Positions 8,237 through 16,956 of a stretch of DNA of 64,000 nucleotides are shown here, piece after piece. Position numbers and translations under genes: made by a program. The notes beneath the pieces are model-generated. The model did no database searches and was not told where the DNA came from. It worked only from the letters and a program-made list of their open reading frames with translations. Positions within the stretch are counted from its first letter, which is position 1, and each line of letters begins with the position of its first letter. Origin of the DNA: Treponema bryantii. Lineage in GTDB: Bacteria; Spirochaetota; Spirochaetia; Treponematales; Treponemataceae. The stretch lies in the NCBI RefSeq assembly GCF_036492245.1, contig NZ_AP025286.1, forward strand, positions 806,001 to 870,000. The letters are read 5' to 3'.

Positions 8237-9196
8237 ATGAAAATTCTTGTAATCAATAATATGCTTGAACAAAAGCATCTGGACCTTATAAAAAATACAG
8301 CTGTGACCCTTGGACACGAAGTTTTCTTTTATACTGCTGAAGCAGAAATTCCTCAAAGTAATTTTGATGCTGATATTATCTATGGTTTTGCACCTTCAAT
8401 TGTAAAGACAAGCAAAAATCTGAAATGGCTTTGTGTGCCATGGGCTGGTGTAGATTCCCTTATGACACCCGGCTATTTTGCAAATGAGGACTGTCTTCTT
8501 ACAAATGCGGCGGGTGCATATGGTGTTTCGATTGCAGAACACATGATTGCCGTTTCTCTTGTTATGATGAGACGGCTGAATGAATTTATGGAAGAAACAC
8601 GGGCAGGGGAATGGAAGTCTCCGCGTGAGCAGAGGTCTCTGAAAGACTGCAGAATTACAGTTCTTGGAACAGGTGATATCGGAACAACATTTGCAAAACG
8701 AGTGCGAGCTTTTGAGCCTGCTTCAATTATTGGTGTATGTCGCAGCGGAAGAAGCAGAGAAACTGTTTACGATAAAGTACTTCCTGTTAGTGAACTTGAT
8801 TCAGTTTTGTCAGAGACAGATCTTCTTGCAATGAGTCTTCCGGCAACTGCAGAAACCCGTGGTATTCTTTCACGAGAGAGAATCGCCATGCTTCCAGAGG
8901 GAGCTTATGTTGTAAATGTTGGACGAGGTTCAGCAATAGATGAAGATGCTCTTGCAGATGCATTGGAATCTGGTCATCTTGCCGGAGCTGCCCTTGACGT
9001 ATTCCAGACAGAGCCGCTTCCAAAAGACAACCATTTGTGGAAAATCAAAAATCTTTTGATCACTCCACATGTGGCTGGAAATATGACACTTCCATATACG
9101 AGAGATAAGAATGTTCAGATGTTCTGTGAAGATCTAAAGAACTTTACAAATGGAGCACCTTTGCATTATCTCGTAGACCGAAAACTTGGATACTAA
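8237..9196 (+). CDS. D-2-hydroxyacid dehydrogenase family protein
   Basis: This is a cytoplasmic NAD(P)-dependent dehydrogenase of 319 residues. It has the nucleotide-binding TVLGTGDIGTTFAKR (near residue 140), the catalytic Arg in VVNVGRGSAIDEDAL, Glu in LDVFQTEPLP and His in LLITPHVAGN. These are the Arg-Glu-His residues of the D-2-hydroxyacid dehydrogenase family (phosphoglycerate or glyoxylate/hydroxypyruvate reductase-like); the substrate cannot be told. The start is set at 8237 because the ATG at 8228 directly abuts the TATAAT -10 box (8222-8227). GH43 follows after 4 nt, suggesting an operon. Confidence 0.85.
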   Translation: MKILVINNMLEQKHLDLIKNTAVTLGHEVFFYTAEAEIPQSNFDADIIYGFAPSIVKTSKNLKWLCVPWAGVDSLMTPGYFANEDCLLTNAAGAYGVSIAEHMIAVSLVMMRRLNEFMEETRAGEWKSPREQRSLKDCRITVLGTGDIGTTFAKRVRAFEPASIIGVCRSGRSRETVYDKVLPVSELDSVLSETDLLAMSLPATAETRGILSRERIAMLPEGAYVVNVGRGSAIDEDALADALESGHLAGAALDVFQTEPLPKDNHLWKIKNLLITPHVAGNMTLPYTRDKNVQMFCEDLKNFTNGAPLHYLVDRKLGY

Positions 9197-9200
9197 TTAA

Positions 9201-10208
9201 ATGAAAAAAAATATAATAATATTTGCGATGTTGTTTTTAACCTCACTAGCAGCATCTCAAAATAAGGGAGTAAAAAAAATGAGTGAAGAAAAAAACTTTC
9301 ACAAAAATCCGATTATCAAAGATATTTATACAGCGGATCCAGCCCCTATGGTTTATGGAGATACACTTTATCTTTATACAACACATGATGAAGATAAACT
9401 TGTAAACGATTTTTACACAATGTGTGACTGGCGCTGTTTTTCAACAAAAGATATGGTGAACTGGACTGACCACGGAAAGATTTTTTCTCTTGACGATATT
9501 GAATGGGCAGATGACAGAGCCTGGGCACCACAGGCAATTGAGAGAAACGGAAAGTTCTATCTTTACTGTCCGGTTCATAAGAGGAACGGCGGTATGGCAA
9601 TTGCAGTAGGAGTTTCAGACAGTCCTGTTGGTCCTTTCAAAGATATTGGACAGCCTCTTGTAGATGAGGGAGACTGGAACGATATTGATCCGACTGTATT
9701 CATTGATGATGACGGTCAGGCATATCTGTATTTTGGAAATCCTGAGCTTCGTTATGTTCTTTTGAATGAAGATATGATTTCTTATAATAAAAAAATTGGT
9801 GTAATGAAAATTCCGATGACAGAAAAATCTTTTGCAAAGGGAAGCCATAATACAGGTACAACTTATGGCGAAGGTCCATGGTTCTATAAACGAAATGGCC
9901 TTTACTATATGGTTTATGCTGCTTTTGCAGAAGGCGAAAAACGTAATGAGCATCTGGCTTATTCAACTGCTAAGACTGCCCGTGGTCCTTGGGAGTACGG
10001 CGGAGTTCTGATGGAAGAAGGTCCTTGTTTTACAAATCATCCTGGTATTGCAGATTTTAAGGGACACTCTTATCTGTTCTATCATACAGATGAACTACCG
10101 GGCGGTAGTTTGTTCCATCGCAGTGTCTGTGTTGCGGAATTTAAATACAACAATGATGGTTCAATCACAACAATCAATATGTGTGATGGAGTAAGCGCGA
10201 TAAAATAA
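9201..10208 (+). CDS. Secreted glycoside hydrolase family 43 protein
   Basis: This is a five-bladed beta-propeller glycosidase likely acting on arabinose- or xylose-containing plant polysaccharide (arabinofuranosidase/xylosidase type). A signal peptide covers residues 1-19. The three GH43 acids are visible: Asp in YTADPAPMV (residue about 51), Asp in DIDPTVFIDDDG (about 157) and Glu in YGEGPWFYKRNGLYYMVY (about 226). It has 335 residues, a bare catalytic domain with no carbohydrate-binding module. It starts 4 nt after the hydroxyacid dehydrogenase and precedes a MATE transporter. Confidence 0.9.
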   Translation: MKKNIIIFAMLFLTSLAASQNKGVKKMSEEKNFHKNPIIKDIYTADPAPMVYGDTLYLYTTHDEDKLVNDFYTMCDWRCFSTKDMVNWTDHGKIFSLDDIEWADDRAWAPQAIERNGKFYLYCPVHKRNGGMAIAVGVSDSPVGPFKDIGQPLVDEGDWNDIDPTVFIDDDGQAYLYFGNPELRYVLLNEDMISYNKKIGVMKIPMTEKSFAKGSHNTGTTYGEGPWFYKRNGLYYMVYAAFAEGEKRNEHLAYSTAKTARGPWEYGGVLMEEGPCFTNHPGIADFKGHSYLFYHTDELPGGSLFHRSVCVAEFKYNNDGSITTINMCDGVSAIK

Positions 10209-10221
10209 ACTGGAGTAATTA

Positions 10222-11547
10222 ATGCTTTTTAAAGCTGAGTATAAAAATAAACTTATAAAGATTTTCGTTCCAATCATGTTGAGCAATCTGATCGCACAGG
10301 TTCAGATGTTCATAGACAGAATCTTTTTGGGACGAATGGATATTCTGTATATGAGTGCAGTTGGTAATGCAACTGCTCCTATGTGGACTACAATGTCTTT
10401 CGTTTTCTCTATGGCTATGGGTGCCTCAATTCTTATAAGCCAGTCTGTTGGTGAAAAAGATATTGAAAAAGCAAAAGACTATGCGGCTTCAATGATCAAG
10501 CTTCATAATGTAATTCCAGTGCTGCTGTTTTTGTTCTGGACATTCTGCAGTCCTCTTGTTTTTAGGTTGATGGGTGTTTCAGAAAATGTAATGAAACCCT
10601 GCGTTACTTATACAAGAATTTATGCGCCTGTATATCTGATTATCGGGCTCTGGGCTTCTTATAGTGTTGTGTTCCAGACTTCAAATTATACAAAGCCGCT
10701 GGTCGCTTATGGTATAATACGCTCTGTTCTGAATATTATTCTGGATTATCTTTTGATTTTCGGAAAGTTCGGCTTCCCTAGAATGGAAATTGCCGGTGCG
10801 GCTCTTGGAACTACAATTGCGGAATATGTTGGTGCAATTTATCTTTTGTACATAACAATTTCTAAAAAGGATAAATTCTTTACGAGTCCCGGGCTTAAAA
10901 GAATTCTTGGTGCAAAAATAAGACCTTATTTTGAATCCATTAAACTTGGTATTCCTACTGCCTGTGAAGATCTGCTCTGGAATGTCGGAAATCTTTGTAT
11001 AATCCGCATTCTTAATACAATTAACGAAAAGGCTGCGGGAATTTATTCTATGGTATTTACTGTAGAGATTCTTTTTGTTGTGGTAATTGGAGCTATTGGA
11101 AGCGGAACTTTAACATTGTCAGGTGAAGCTACTGGAGCAAAGGACCTTAAACTTTACAAGGCTGTTGTTAAGACCTCGGTAAAATGGGCATTCCTCGTTG
11201 CTGCATTTGCGTTGATTTTTGTTTCAATTTTCCCACGGCTCACACTGAGCTTGTTTACTACGGACAAAGACGTAATTGAGATGTCGGTTATCTACATCAT
11301 AATGGTTGCAGCAAACCTCTTTGGAAAATCAGGCAACATAATTGTCGGAAACGGAATCCGCGGTTATGGAGACACAAAGTGGATGCTTTTCACTCAGATA
11401 ATGGGAACTATCGGAGTTGTAAGCCTTGCTGCACTTTGTGTATTTGTATTCAAGCTGGGAATGCTCGGTGTCTTTGTTGCAGTTTTGTGCGATGAAGGAT
11501 TACGTGCCGTAATTAACTACATAAGATACCGAAGAATAAAGTTTTAG
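10222..11547 (+). CDS. MATE family efflux transporter
   Basis: This is a 441-residue integral membrane protein with about 12 hydrophobic helices arranged as two repeats. The N-terminal block (VPIMLSNLIAQVQMFIDRIF) and the second-half NIIVGNGIRGYGDTKWMLF are characteristic of the MATE/DinF multidrug or metabolite exporter family, driven by Na+ or H+. The start follows CTGGAGTAATT. It sits 14 bp after GH43. The substrate is unknown; the gene order does not decide between a drug and a metabolite. Confidence 0.9.
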   Translation: MLFKAEYKNKLIKIFVPIMLSNLIAQVQMFIDRIFLGRMDILYMSAVGNATAPMWTTMSFVFSMAMGASILISQSVGEKDIEKAKDYAASMIKLHNVIPVLLFLFWTFCSPLVFRLMGVSENVMKPCVTYTRIYAPVYLIIGLWASYSVVFQTSNYTKPLVAYGIIRSVLNIILDYLLIFGKFGFPRMEIAGAALGTTIAEYVGAIYLLYITISKKDKFFTSPGLKRILGAKIRPYFESIKLGIPTACEDLLWNVGNLCIIRILNTINEKAAGIYSMVFTVEILFVVVIGAIGSGTLTLSGEATGAKDLKLYKAVVKTSVKWAFLVAAFALIFVSIFPRLTLSLFTTDKDVIEMSVIYIIMVAANLFGKSGNIIVGNGIRGYGDTKWMLFTQIMGTIGVVSLAALCVFVFKLGMLGVFVAVLCDEGLRAVINYIRYRRIKF

Positions 11548-11554
11548 TTGAAAT

Positions 11555-11575
11555 AACACTTCGTGTTCATTTTTT
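11555..11575 (+). terminator. Weak terminator after the MATE gene
   Basis: A 5-bp hairpin AACAC-TTC-GTGTT (11555-11567) is followed by CATTTTTTG. Confidence 0.4.
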
Positions 11576-11634
11576 GACATTTCGTGACTCATGATGGATT
11601 CTTCAGCGAAATTCTGTGTTATAATAATTCACAG

Positions 11635-11703
11635 ATGGAGGAACTGTTATGTTATCAATTACTTTATCAGATACTGGTAATTGATAAGGAAATTAAAAAA
11701 TGA
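11635..11703 (+). CDS. 22-codon upstream ORF coupled to the HAD gene
   Basis: This is a leucine-rich 22-residue ORF (begins MEELLCYQLLYQIL). TATAAT at 11620-11625 lies 9 nt before its ATG. Its TGA overlaps the HAD ATG (ATGA at 11700-11703). It contains an 11-bp inverted repeat, TTATCAATTAC (11652-11662) / GTAATTGATAA (11677-11687), whose right arm runs into the AAGGA ribosome binding site (11686-11690) of the HAD gene. Translation of this ORF would open the hairpin, so a regulatory leader peptide is more likely than a functional small protein. This is inference. Confidence 0.45.
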   Translation: MEELLCYQLLYQILVIDKEIKK

Positions 11704-12380
11704 TAAAAGCTGTAGTTTTTGATATGTTTGAAACGCTGGTAACTTTGTTTACCGGCCGTACTTATTTTAGTGAAGATATTGCAAAAGATGTCGGTTTAGC
11801 TGATATAGAAAGTTTCAGAAAAGAATGGCATCTGATTGAGCATGACAGAAGTACTGGAAAATACACGATAGAAGAAGGCCTTTCTCTGGTATTCAAAAAA
11901 ATCGGTATTTATTCAGACGAAAAGGTTCGCACAATTGTGAATAACAGACTTACTGCACTTAAAGATACTTTTGATGATATTCCTGAAGAATCAATTCAAC
12001 TGCTGAAGGCTCTGAAAGATTGTGGAATTAAAACAGGCCTAATTACAAATACATTTTCTGATGAAAGGGATTTGATAAAGTCGAGTGCTTTGTTTCCATA
12101 TTTTGATGTGGCATTAATTTCCTATGAGCAGGGAATCTGTAAGCCTGCTCCCGAGATGTATCAGCGGATGATAGAACGTCTTGGAGTAAAACCTGAAGAA
12201 TGTCTGTATGTTGGAGACGGCGGTTCGCGAGAACTATATGGTGCCCGGGATGCAGGAATGAAGGCTGTTCAGTGCACCTGGTTCGCAGACCGTGCTTATG
12301 AACCTCATATTCCTTGTTCTCCTTTAGATGAATTTGAGCATGTAGCACATCAAATGGATGTTCTTGATTTTTTGAAATAA
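11700..12380 (+). CDS. HAD-superfamily hydrolase (subfamily IA)
   Basis: This is a small-molecule phosphatase-like protein of 226 residues. Motif I is VVFDMFETLV (nucleophile Asp at residue 8; the usual Gly after DxxG/DxDG is replaced by Glu). Motif II is LITNTFS, motif III Lys is in GICKPAPEMYQ, and motif IV is YVGDGGSRELYGARDAG. A helical cap domain lies between residues about 15 and 90. Substrate is unknown. Translation is probably linked to the upstream 22-codon ORF and hairpin. The next gene follows after 18 nt. Confidence 0.85.
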   Translation: MIKAVVFDMFETLVTLFTGRTYFSEDIAKDVGLADIESFRKEWHLIEHDRSTGKYTIEEGLSLVFKKIGIYSDEKVRTIVNNRLTALKDTFDDIPEESIQLLKALKDCGIKTGLITNTFSDERDLIKSSALFPYFDVALISYEQGICKPAPEMYQRMIERLGVKPEECLYVGDGGSRELYGARDAGMKAVQCTWFADRAYEPHIPCSPLDEFEHVAHQMDVLDFLK

Positions 12381-12398
12381 AAAAGCTAAAAAAGTAGA

Positions 12399-13580
12399 AT
12401 GATTAAAAAAGAATTACTTCCAGATTACAACAATTGTCTTGTAAATCTTGCTAACTCAGTCTTAAAAAAGTTTGGTGCAGAAACTACTGCAGCTACCTTG
12501 CCTCTGGCAGATACAGTTCTTGCCGGAAATTATAAAAATGTTGTTGTTGTTCTTCTTGATGCACTTGGAATTTCTATTCTGGAAAAGCATCTTAAACCTG
12601 AAGGATTTTTCCGCTCTCACTTAGCAGGGGCTTTTGATTCTGTTTATCCTCCGACAACTGTTGCCGCTACAACTTCCATAATGAGCGGTTTATATCCTAA
12701 TGAACATGGCTGGCTTGGCTGGGATGTTTATTATCCTCAGTTGGACAAAAACGTTACTGTTTTCAGAAATACAGAACAGAAATCAGAAAAGGCTGGGGCT
12801 CAGCCGGAATCTTATGATGCTTCAGGAAAACCAATCTGGACTGAGGATTCATGGAATGAAATTGTTCCAGCAGCTGATTTTCATGTAGGAAACACTTTTA
12901 CACCGTATAAATCTGTAGTGGATAAAATCAATGAGGCAGGAGGAAAAGCTTATTCCTCTATGCCGTTTTTACCACCTTATCCACAGGATTTAGAAGCAAT
13001 CTTAAACCGTATTAAAAATCTTTGTGATGAAGATGGCCAGAAATATATTTATGCTTATTGGAATGAACCAGATGCTACAATGCATGCAACCGGAACTGTA
13101 AGTAATGAAACTCATGAAATGGTTACTGCTCTTGAGAAACGGATTGAACAGTTTGCATCGGAGCTTTCAGATACATTGCTTATTGTTACTGCAGACCACG
13201 GGCATATCGACAGCCGCAATCTTTGTATCCTTGATTATCCTGAGATTATGAACTGTCTTGTAAGAAGTTTCTCTCTTGAACCTCGTACAATGAATCTTTT
13301 TGTAAAAGATGAATTTAAGGAAAGTTTCCATGAATTGTTCAGGAAAACTTTTGGTGATAAATTTTTGCTTTTAACCAGAAAAGAAGTTCTTGACTGTCAG
13401 CTTTTTGGAATTGGTCAAAACAGACCTGAACTGGATCAGATGATTGGTGATTTTGTTGCGCTTGCGGTTTCTGATACATCTGTTACAAATACTCATTTTG
13501 AAGCTCAGAAAATGCCTGGTATGCATGCCGGTCTTACACAGGAAGAAATAAAAATTCCGCTGATTGTAGTAAAAAAATGA
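12399..13580 (+). CDS. Alkaline phosphatase-superfamily phosphodiesterase / nucleotide pyrophosphatase
   Basis: This is a 393-residue metal-dependent phosphoesterase. VVVVLLDALG carries the first metal Asp, and YPPTTVAATTSIMSGLYPNEHG holds the Thr nucleophile typical of type I phosphodiesterase/nucleotide pyrophosphatases. A later TADHGHID gives further metal ligands, and MPGMHAGLTQEE contains the last His. There is no signal peptide, so the enzyme is predicted cytoplasmic. It lies 18 nt downstream of the HAD gene, suggesting co-expression. The substrate is not known. Confidence 0.85.
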   Translation: MIKKELLPDYNNCLVNLANSVLKKFGAETTAATLPLADTVLAGNYKNVVVVLLDALGISILEKHLKPEGFFRSHLAGAFDSVYPPTTVAATTSIMSGLYPNEHGWLGWDVYYPQLDKNVTVFRNTEQKSEKAGAQPESYDASGKPIWTEDSWNEIVPAADFHVGNTFTPYKSVVDKINEAGGKAYSSMPFLPPYPQDLEAILNRIKNLCDEDGQKYIYAYWNEPDATMHATGTVSNETHEMVTALEKRIEQFASELSDTLLIVTADHGHIDSRNLCILDYPEIMNCLVRSFSLEPRTMNLFVKDEFKESFHELFRKTFGDKFLLLTRKEVLDCQLFGIGQNRPELDQMIGDFVALAVSDTSVTNTHFEAQKMPGMHAGLTQEEIKIPLIVVKK

Positions 13581-13601
13581 TTTTTTTTCCAACCTTTTTC
13601 C

Positions 13602-13640
13602 ATTGTTACACACTATATAAGCATACAACGCTGTAACAAT
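13602..13640. promoter_or_regulatory. Spaced inverted repeat upstream of the sigma factor
   Basis: ATTGTTACA (13602-13610) and its perfect complement TGTAACAAT (13632-13640) lie 30 bp apart, about three helical turns, just upstream of the sigma factor promoter region. The arrangement fits two half-sites for a DNA-binding protein. The flanking T-run after 13580 gives no hairpin terminator. Confidence 0.45.
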
Positions 13641-13669
13641 CAAATAATTATTTGGTACGATGTAATAAG

Positions 13670-15307
13670 ATGGAAAAACAAAAGGCTGACAAGTTAATCT
13701 TAAAGTTCTCATCAAAGGTGTATGGATTTGCCGTAAAGAAATCATACTCGTATGATGAGGCAGAAGAACTTTCTGCAGAGATGCTTAAGGAAGTTTATCT
13801 TTCGATGCTTCAGACAGACGACATTGTAAATGTTGAAGGTTATGTCTGGAGAATCTGTGAACATGTTTATGCAAAATATGTGAATCAGGTAAAACATCAA
13901 AAAGGTATTTCTGTGGATGGTCTTAATCTGCCTTACTTTGATGAGTACGACTTAGGAGAAACAGAAGAGGAAATCAGAAAACTTCGAAAGGAGATTTGCT
14001 TTTTATCTTCAAGCCGTCGCGAAATAGTTTATTCCTTTTATTACGAGGGAAAGTCTATTGCTCAAATTGCCATAGAGCATGGACTTCCCGCTGGTACAGT
14101 GAAGTGGCACTTGAACAAAGCTCGTAATGACTTAAAGGAAGGTTTTACTATGGAAAGAAAAATTGGAAAATTAGGATTATCACCTGTAAAGGCATTGGAA
14201 TTCAGTCATAGCGGTTGCCCTGGAAGCAAGGGAGGACCTGAAGTTTATCTTGACGATAAAATCAATCTGAACATAGTTTATAGTGTTTATGAAACACCAA
14301 AGACTGTGGAAGAGATTGCGGAAGATCTGGGAATGACACCTGTTTTTCTTGAAGATAAGATTGAACTTCTTGTGACAAATGGTTTCCTGGTTGAAACAAA
14401 AGGAAAGCACTATACAACTTATGTACAGTTTAGTCCAAAACAGTATTCACTTGAAGCTGAAGCAAATCTCGTAAGAATGCAGCAGAAGGTTGCAAAAATC
14501 CTGACAGAAAAATATGTTCCTCAGGTGCGTGCTGCTGTAGCAAATCTTGTAAATAGGGATGTTTATATTCCAGGTGGAAATCGCGAACTTTTTGAAGCTG
14601 CTGCAATTTTCTATGCAATTGTTACAAAGTGTAGACTCTCTATCGAAAAGGATTTGTCTAAACACAGAATCAAGACACTGGATGGAGCAGATTATTTAGT
14701 TTCTGTAGAAACAAAATCTGAAGTTATGGATCCTGATTACAAGTGTGAATTTAATTTTTCTGAGCTCGAAAAGAAATTCTGGAGCTGTGGAGAAATGACA
14801 AGAGATTCGCAGAAATATCCTTGTGTATATTCGTGGTCGGTGGATTCAAGATTTGACTGCAGAAAGGGTGCCTGGAAGAATAATCTCAATTCAGATTATG
14901 AGAGCCTTTATGAAATTATCACTGGAGAAATTACAGAATCAAAAGCAACTTCAGAAAAGTTTAAGAGACTTCGTGAACGTGGTTTCCTTTCAAAGGATGG
15001 AACAATTAACACTATGGTTGTAAGAAGCAGTTTCAACGATTTTGCCGGTTTGATTCCTAAGCCAGATGAAGACCTTTTGAAGGAGTTTGCAAAATTTGCA
15101 CTGGAACAGGCAATGGTGCAGTCAAAAATGTATCCACCACAGATTCAGGACAGAGTAATTGTTAATGTTATGAATTTTGCTGTGGGTTCAAGAGTTGCTA
15201 TGATGGTTCTGGATGAACTTTACGATAATAAGGTTTTCCGTCCGCTTACTGCTCAGGAAAGAATTACTGCAAATCTTTTAATGTTCTGTGACCAGCTTCC
15301 AGAATAG
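13670..15307 (+). CDS. ECF-like sigma-70 factor with long C-terminal extension
   Basis: The first ~170 residues form an extracytoplasmic-function type sigma factor: a region 2-like helix (KLILKFSSKVYGFAVKKSYSYDEAEEL) and region 4 (LRKEICFLSSSRREIVYSFYYEGKS, then LPAGTVKWHLNKARNDLKEGF). About 370 further residues follow. They begin with a winged-helix-like segment (TVEEIAEDLGMTPVFLEDKIELLVTNGFLVETKG, residues about 211-244) and continue into an unrecognised mixed alpha/beta region. ECF factors normally have about 180 residues, so the extension is probably a built-in sensor. The start at 13670 is chosen over TTG 13652 since TACGAT (13656-13661) lies 8 nt upstream. GH26 follows. Confidence 0.75.
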   Translation: MEKQKADKLILKFSSKVYGFAVKKSYSYDEAEELSAEMLKEVYLSMLQTDDIVNVEGYVWRICEHVYAKYVNQVKHQKGISVDGLNLPYFDEYDLGETEEEIRKLRKEICFLSSSRREIVYSFYYEGKSIAQIAIEHGLPAGTVKWHLNKARNDLKEGFTMERKIGKLGLSPVKALEFSHSGCPGSKGGPEVYLDDKINLNIVYSVYETPKTVEEIAEDLGMTPVFLEDKIELLVTNGFLVETKGKHYTTYVQFSPKQYSLEAEANLVRMQQKVAKILTEKYVPQVRAAVANLVNRDVYIPGGNRELFEAAAIFYAIVTKCRLSIEKDLSKHRIKTLDGADYLVSVETKSEVMDPDYKCEFNFSELEKKFWSCGEMTRDSQKYPCVYSWSVDSRFDCRKGAWKNNLNSDYESLYEIITGEITESKATSEKFKRLRERGFLSKDGTINTMVVRSSFNDFAGLIPKPDEDLLKEFAKFALEQAMVQSKMYPPQIQDRVIVNVMNFAVGSRVAMMVLDELYDNKVFRPLTAQERITANLLMFCDQLPE

Positions 15308-15338
15308 TATGATATAATATCAGGTAAGAGGTTTTAGA

Positions 15339-15419
15339 ATGGTAAAAATAACAGCTGCTATGTTATGGAGACTGTTCTTCCTCTTGCCTGTTAAGATAAA
15401 AGGAATTTTGTCTGTGTGA
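15339..15419 (+). CDS. Small hydrophobic ORF, 26 residues
   Basis: This short ORF (begins MVKITAAMLWRLFFLLPVKI) has its own TATAAT box (15313-15318) and an AAGAGG ribosome binding site (15326-15331) 7 nt before the ATG. It could encode a single-helix membrane peptide or a leader for the GH26 gene 80 bp downstream. No conservation can be judged from one sequence. Confidence 0.35.
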   Translation: MVKITAAMLWRLFFLLPVKIKGILSV

Positions 15420-15499
15420 TTATCAGGCTGTGACAATCGGAAAGGGGAATCCGTAATCTGTTATTTTTTATATGTCGTAGACTTAGTTTTGGTATTGAA

Positions 15500-16471
15500 A
15501 TGGGAAAAAGATTTATGGCAATTATGATACCTGCTTTTTTGATGTTTTCTTCCTGCAGAAGCACTAAGGTTATGAAACCTGCGCCTGTTGTTAGTGGTCT
15601 TGAATTGCAGGGAAGAAATGAAAAGACTACAGCAGTGTTTAGTTTTATCCGCGACAATTTTGGAACTAAGATTATTTCGGCTCAGCAGGAATCTACCTGG
15701 ATGGGATCTGTGGATTATGAGATGGACTACCTTCTGAAAGTGACGGGAAAACTTCCTGCGATGCGTGGTCTTGATTTTATGAACAATGATTTTGATGGAG
15801 TTGCTGAACGCGCAATTGAATGGGACAGAAAGGGCGGGCTTGTTACTATATGCTGGCATACTGGTGTTGATATCAGCGGATACAGAGAATCGAAAAAGGA
15901 TCATCCGGACTTTAAAAAGCTTTTGACTCCAGGAACTGATGAATACAACACTTTGATAAACAGCTGGGATAAGGCTGCCAAAACACTTCAATATCTGCGA
16001 GATGAAAATGTTCCGGTACTCTGGAGACCTTTCCATGAGTTTGATGGCCGCTGGTTCTGGTGGGGAAAGGGTGGTGCTGAAAACTTTAAGAAGCTCTGGT
16101 GCCTGATGTATGAAAAGTTTACGAATGAATATAAACTTGATAATTTAATCTGGGTTCTTGGATACACTGAGTGGGTGAGTAAGGGATGGTATCCTGGTGA
16201 TGAGTATGTTGATATCATTGGCTCGGATAATTACGATAAATCAACAAATAAAGGTGCATGGAATAAACTGACGGAAATTACATCAAAGCCAATGGCTTTT
16301 CATGAATGTGGAATGGTGCCGTCTGTAGAACGTTTTGAAAAAGACGGAACATTCTGGTCATGGTTTATGATCTGGCATACTACCTGGCTCACTGATAATA
16401 AGACTGAAAATCTGAAGAATGTATTTAATAGTGAGAGGGTGATAACTCTAGATGAAGTTCCTAAGTTTTAG
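15500..16471 (+). CDS. GH26 beta-mannanase-like lipoprotein
   Basis: This is a predicted surface or periplasmic endo-beta-mannanase. A lipoprotein signal (IMIPAFLMFSSC) places the lipidated Cys near residue 19. The GH26 catalytic acids are visible: acid/base Glu in LWRPFHEFDGRWFWWG (residue about 179) and nucleophile Glu in MAFHECGMVPS (about 273). The -WW- pair after the acid/base is typical of the family. The 323 residues are a single catalytic domain. It follows the sigma factor by about 190 bp. The 3' end overlaps the convergent GNAT gene by 4 nt. Confidence 0.9.
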   Translation: MGKRFMAIMIPAFLMFSSCRSTKVMKPAPVVSGLELQGRNEKTTAVFSFIRDNFGTKIISAQQESTWMGSVDYEMDYLLKVTGKLPAMRGLDFMNNDFDGVAERAIEWDRKGGLVTICWHTGVDISGYRESKKDHPDFKKLLTPGTDEYNTLINSWDKAAKTLQYLRDENVPVLWRPFHEFDGRWFWWGKGGAENFKKLWCLMYEKFTNEYKLDNLIWVLGYTEWVSKGWYPGDEYVDIIGSDNYDKSTNKGAWNKLTEITSKPMAFHECGMVPSVERFEKDGTFWSWFMIWHTTWLTDNKTENLKNVFNSERVITLDEVPKF

Positions 16472-16956
16472 GAACGGGATTTCATACATGCTGAAGTGTA
16501 ACAGTATTGTATGAATTCTTTTCCACGGTTTATTGTTCGAGTTTCTCCAGAAAAAATCATTCCCATTTTTTCGTAAAAGTTTCTTGCTGCGCTGTTGTTT
16601 TCAAGTACCCATAAAATGACAGTTTTATCTGCTGTTAGTTTCTTTATAAAATCAAAGGCTTTTGTGCCGAATCCTTTTCCTCTGTATTCTTCCAGAATAT
16701 AAAAACTGGATATTTCAATTATCTGTTGTTTGAAAATCAGTTTTACAATTCCGGCTGCTTCAGAATTATCTTCCAGAATGAGATAAGAGATGGACTTGTT
16801 ATTTAGAGCTTCCATAAATTCTTTTTCGCGTTTTTCCGGGGAATCTTCTTCTAGATACGCTTTTGGAAAAAAGTTTTGATATGTCTGTTTCCAGGCGATA
16901 GAGTGAACGCGACCGATTATTTTTGAGTCTACTGAAACAGCCTTTCTGATTATCAT
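16468..16956 (-). CDS. GNAT family N-acetyltransferase
   Basis: This is a 162-residue acetyl-CoA-dependent acetyltransferase. The acetyl-CoA-binding motif A is IEISSFYILEEYRGKGFGTKAFDFI (residues about 79-103; R-G-K-G-F-G), followed by ILWVLENNSAARNFYEKMGM, the typical motif B. The acceptor is unknown. Its start overlaps the stop of the transglutaminase-like gene by 4 nt, so they form a coupled pair. Confidence 0.87.
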   Translation of the reverse strand: MIIRKAVSVDSKIIGRVHSIAWKQTYQNFFPKAYLEEDSPEKREKEFMEALNNKSISYLILEDNSEAAGIVKLIFKQQIIEISSFYILEEYRGKGFGTKAFDFIKKLTADKTVILWVLENNSAARNFYEKMGMIFSGETRTINRGKEFIQYCYTSACMKSRS

